A DNA stretch of 6,904 nt, taken from Acidimicrobiia bacterium. GTDB taxonomy: Bacteria > Actinomycetota > Acidimicrobiia > Acidimicrobiales > Ilumatobacteraceae. The translations under genes were made by a program, and so were the position numbers. Of this stretch, positions 5,952 to 6,904 are shown piece after piece (the first letter of the stretch is position 1; each line of letters opens with the position of its first letter). The DNA lies in contig JACDHN010000146.1 in assembly GCA_013821025.1 (NCBI GenBank), forward strand, positions 1 through 6,904. The letters run 5' to 3'. The notes under the pieces were generated by a model. The model worked only from the letters and a program-made list of their open reading frames with translations. It ran no database searches and was not told where the DNA came from.

Positions 5952-6904
5952 GCGCGCTCGCTACGGTGACCTCCGTGCCCGCCCGCCGTCGAGCCATCGC
6001 TTTGATCGGCACGGTGTGCGCGCTGGTGATGACGGCATGCGCCGAGGACGCCCCGCAGGACACCTGGCAGCCCGAGGGCCCGAACGCCCAGAAGATCCAC
6101 AACTTGCAGTGGCCGGTGTTCGCCGTGGCAGGTCTCGTGGGAGTGATCGTGTTCGCGGCGATCATCTACGAGGTCGTGAAGTTCAAGGACCGCGGCCAGC
6201 CGATCCCCAAGCAGACCCACGGCAAGCCGGCACTCGAGATCGGCCTAACGATCGTCCCGGCGCTGATCCTCATCGGTGTTGCCGTGCCGACGGTCGGCAC
6301 GCTGTTGGCGCTGGCCGAGACGGACGACACGGAGTGTTCGGTCAACGTATACGGCCAGCAATGGTGGTGGGCGGTCGAGTACCCTCAGCAGGACGGCTGC
6401 GGAGGGATCAGTGAGGAGTTCGTCACCAGCGGCCAGATGGTGATCCCCACCGGTACCAAGGTGCTGATCAGCGGCACCAGCAACGATGTCATCCACTCGT
6501 GGTGGGTACCGGCACTGAATGGCAAGCGCGACATGGTGCCTGGCCGGGTGCACACGCTGCGTACCGAGGCCGACGATCCTGGCATCTACGCCGGGCAGTG
6601 CACAGAGTTCTGCGGCCTGTCGCACGCCAACATGAAGATGGAGATCGTGGCGCTTGCCCCCGACGACTTCGAGGCCTGGAAGGCCAACCAGCTCGAGGGC
6701 TACCAGTCGCCAGAGGAGGCATCGCTGGCTGGTCAGGGCGAAGCGGTGTTCATCCAGCAGTGTTCGCGCTGTCACACTGTGAACGGTCTGGAAGATGCGA
6801 ACGGGCCGATCGTGTCCGATCCCGAGCAGTACGTCTACTCGGGTGTGGCCCCCAACCTGACGAACCTGATGACGCGCAACACGTTTGCCGGTGCCATGTT
6901 CGAC
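5948..6904 (+). CDS. ctaC: Cytochrome c oxidase subunit II with fused cytochrome c domain (caa3 type), 3' end outside window
   Basis: 319 codons are visible with no stop. Subunit II receives electrons from cytochrome c and passes them through the binuclear CuA centre to heme a of subunit I. An N-terminal hydrophobic stretch ends in a possible lipobox, VMTAC (27-31), suggesting a lipid-anchored Cys31. Helices follow at about 55-76 and 95-122. The aromatic electron-entry motif YGQQWWW is at 135-141. The CuA ligands are complete: H183 in VIHSWWVPAL and CTEFCGLSHANM (218-229), giving C218, E220, C222, H226 and M229. After the cupredoxin domain comes a cytochrome c heme site, CSRCH (272-276). The axial Met lies beyond the edge. 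The start GTG at 5948 overlaps the previous stop (GTGA), with GAGGTGG (5934-5940) 7 bases upstream. This subunit looks fully functional, unlike the two core homologues upstream. Confidence 0.95.
   Translation, partial: MSALATVTSVPARRRAIALIGTVCALVMTACAEDAPQDTWQPEGPNAQKIHNLQWPVFAVAGLVGVIVFAAIIYEVVKFKDRGQPIPKQTHGKPALEIGLTIVPALILIGVAVPTVGTLLALAETDDTECSVNVYGQQWWWAVEYPQQDGCGGISEEFVTSGQMVIPTGTKVLISGTSNDVIHSWWVPALNGKRDMVPGRVHTLRTEADDPGIYAGQCTEFCGLSHANMKMEIVALAPDDFEAWKANQLEGYQSPEEASLAGQGEAVFIQQCSRCHTVNGLEDANGPIVSDPEQYVYSGVAPNLTNLMTRNTFAGAMFD

Noticed and set aside
1..6904. CRISPR array, riboswitch or other structured RNA besides the tRNAs
   Set aside because: No regularly spaced direct repeats, and the intergenic gaps (66, 115 and 16 bases in the gene blocks) show no recognisable riboswitch core.

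Overview
The window looks like chromosomal DNA from a high-GC actinobacterium, most plausibly a deep-branching lineage such as Acidimicrobiia (inference). The evidence is the tRNA order Glu-Asp-Phe, the clpS-DUF2017 pair, frequent GTG starts, GTGA and TGATG gene overlaps, a CtaF-like oxidase subunit, and a cytochrome c oxidase subunit II with a cytochrome c domain fused to its C-terminus. The Mycobacterium/Streptomyces-type oxidase lacks that last feature.

Layout. Bases 2-115 are the last 37 codons of a DDE transposase/integrase (IS481-like). Bases 116-227 are non-coding and hold a dense run of palindromes. Bases 297-553 hold three tRNA genes on the minus strand, transcribed in the order Glu(UUC), Asp(GUC), Phe(GAA). 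Bases 633-1405, also minus, hold clpS followed by a DUF2017 gene with a stop/start overlap. A 66-bp divergent gap (1406-1471) separates these from a plus-strand block that runs to the window end: ctaB (heme O synthase), a 115-bp gap, then four tightly packed genes. These are a subunit I homologue, a subunit III homologue, a long CtaF-like membrane protein with an added extracytoplasmic domain, and coxB/ctaC (subunit II), which is cut by the window edge.

The most interesting content is the oxidase block. The 554-residue subunit I homologue keeps the family's fold signatures (TDHKRIG, VPLQLG, AFPR, RAPGMT, the WxPKxxGR loop). By my alignment it has lost all six histidines that bind heme a, heme a3 and CuB, and also the D-channel Asp, the active-site Glu and the heme-propionate Arg pair. 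The adjacent subunit III homologue has lost the conserved Glu, His and Asp residues of its family. Both frames are intact and translationally coupled, so this looks like a conserved non-catalytic 'pseudo-oxidase' core rather than decay. Subunit II, in contrast, has a complete CuA site and a cytochrome c motif. The third gene joins a CtaF-like N-terminus to three more helices and a beta-rich, possibly cupredoxin-like domain without evident copper ligands.

How the genes may work together (inference): CtaB makes heme O, the precursor of heme A, for a true caa3-type oxidase. The catalytic subunit I of that oxidase is expected just beyond the right edge. The pseudo-I/pseudo-III/CtaF-like set may be an accessory or scaffold complex for it. 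The sequence beyond base 6904 decides whether a catalytic subunit I follows.
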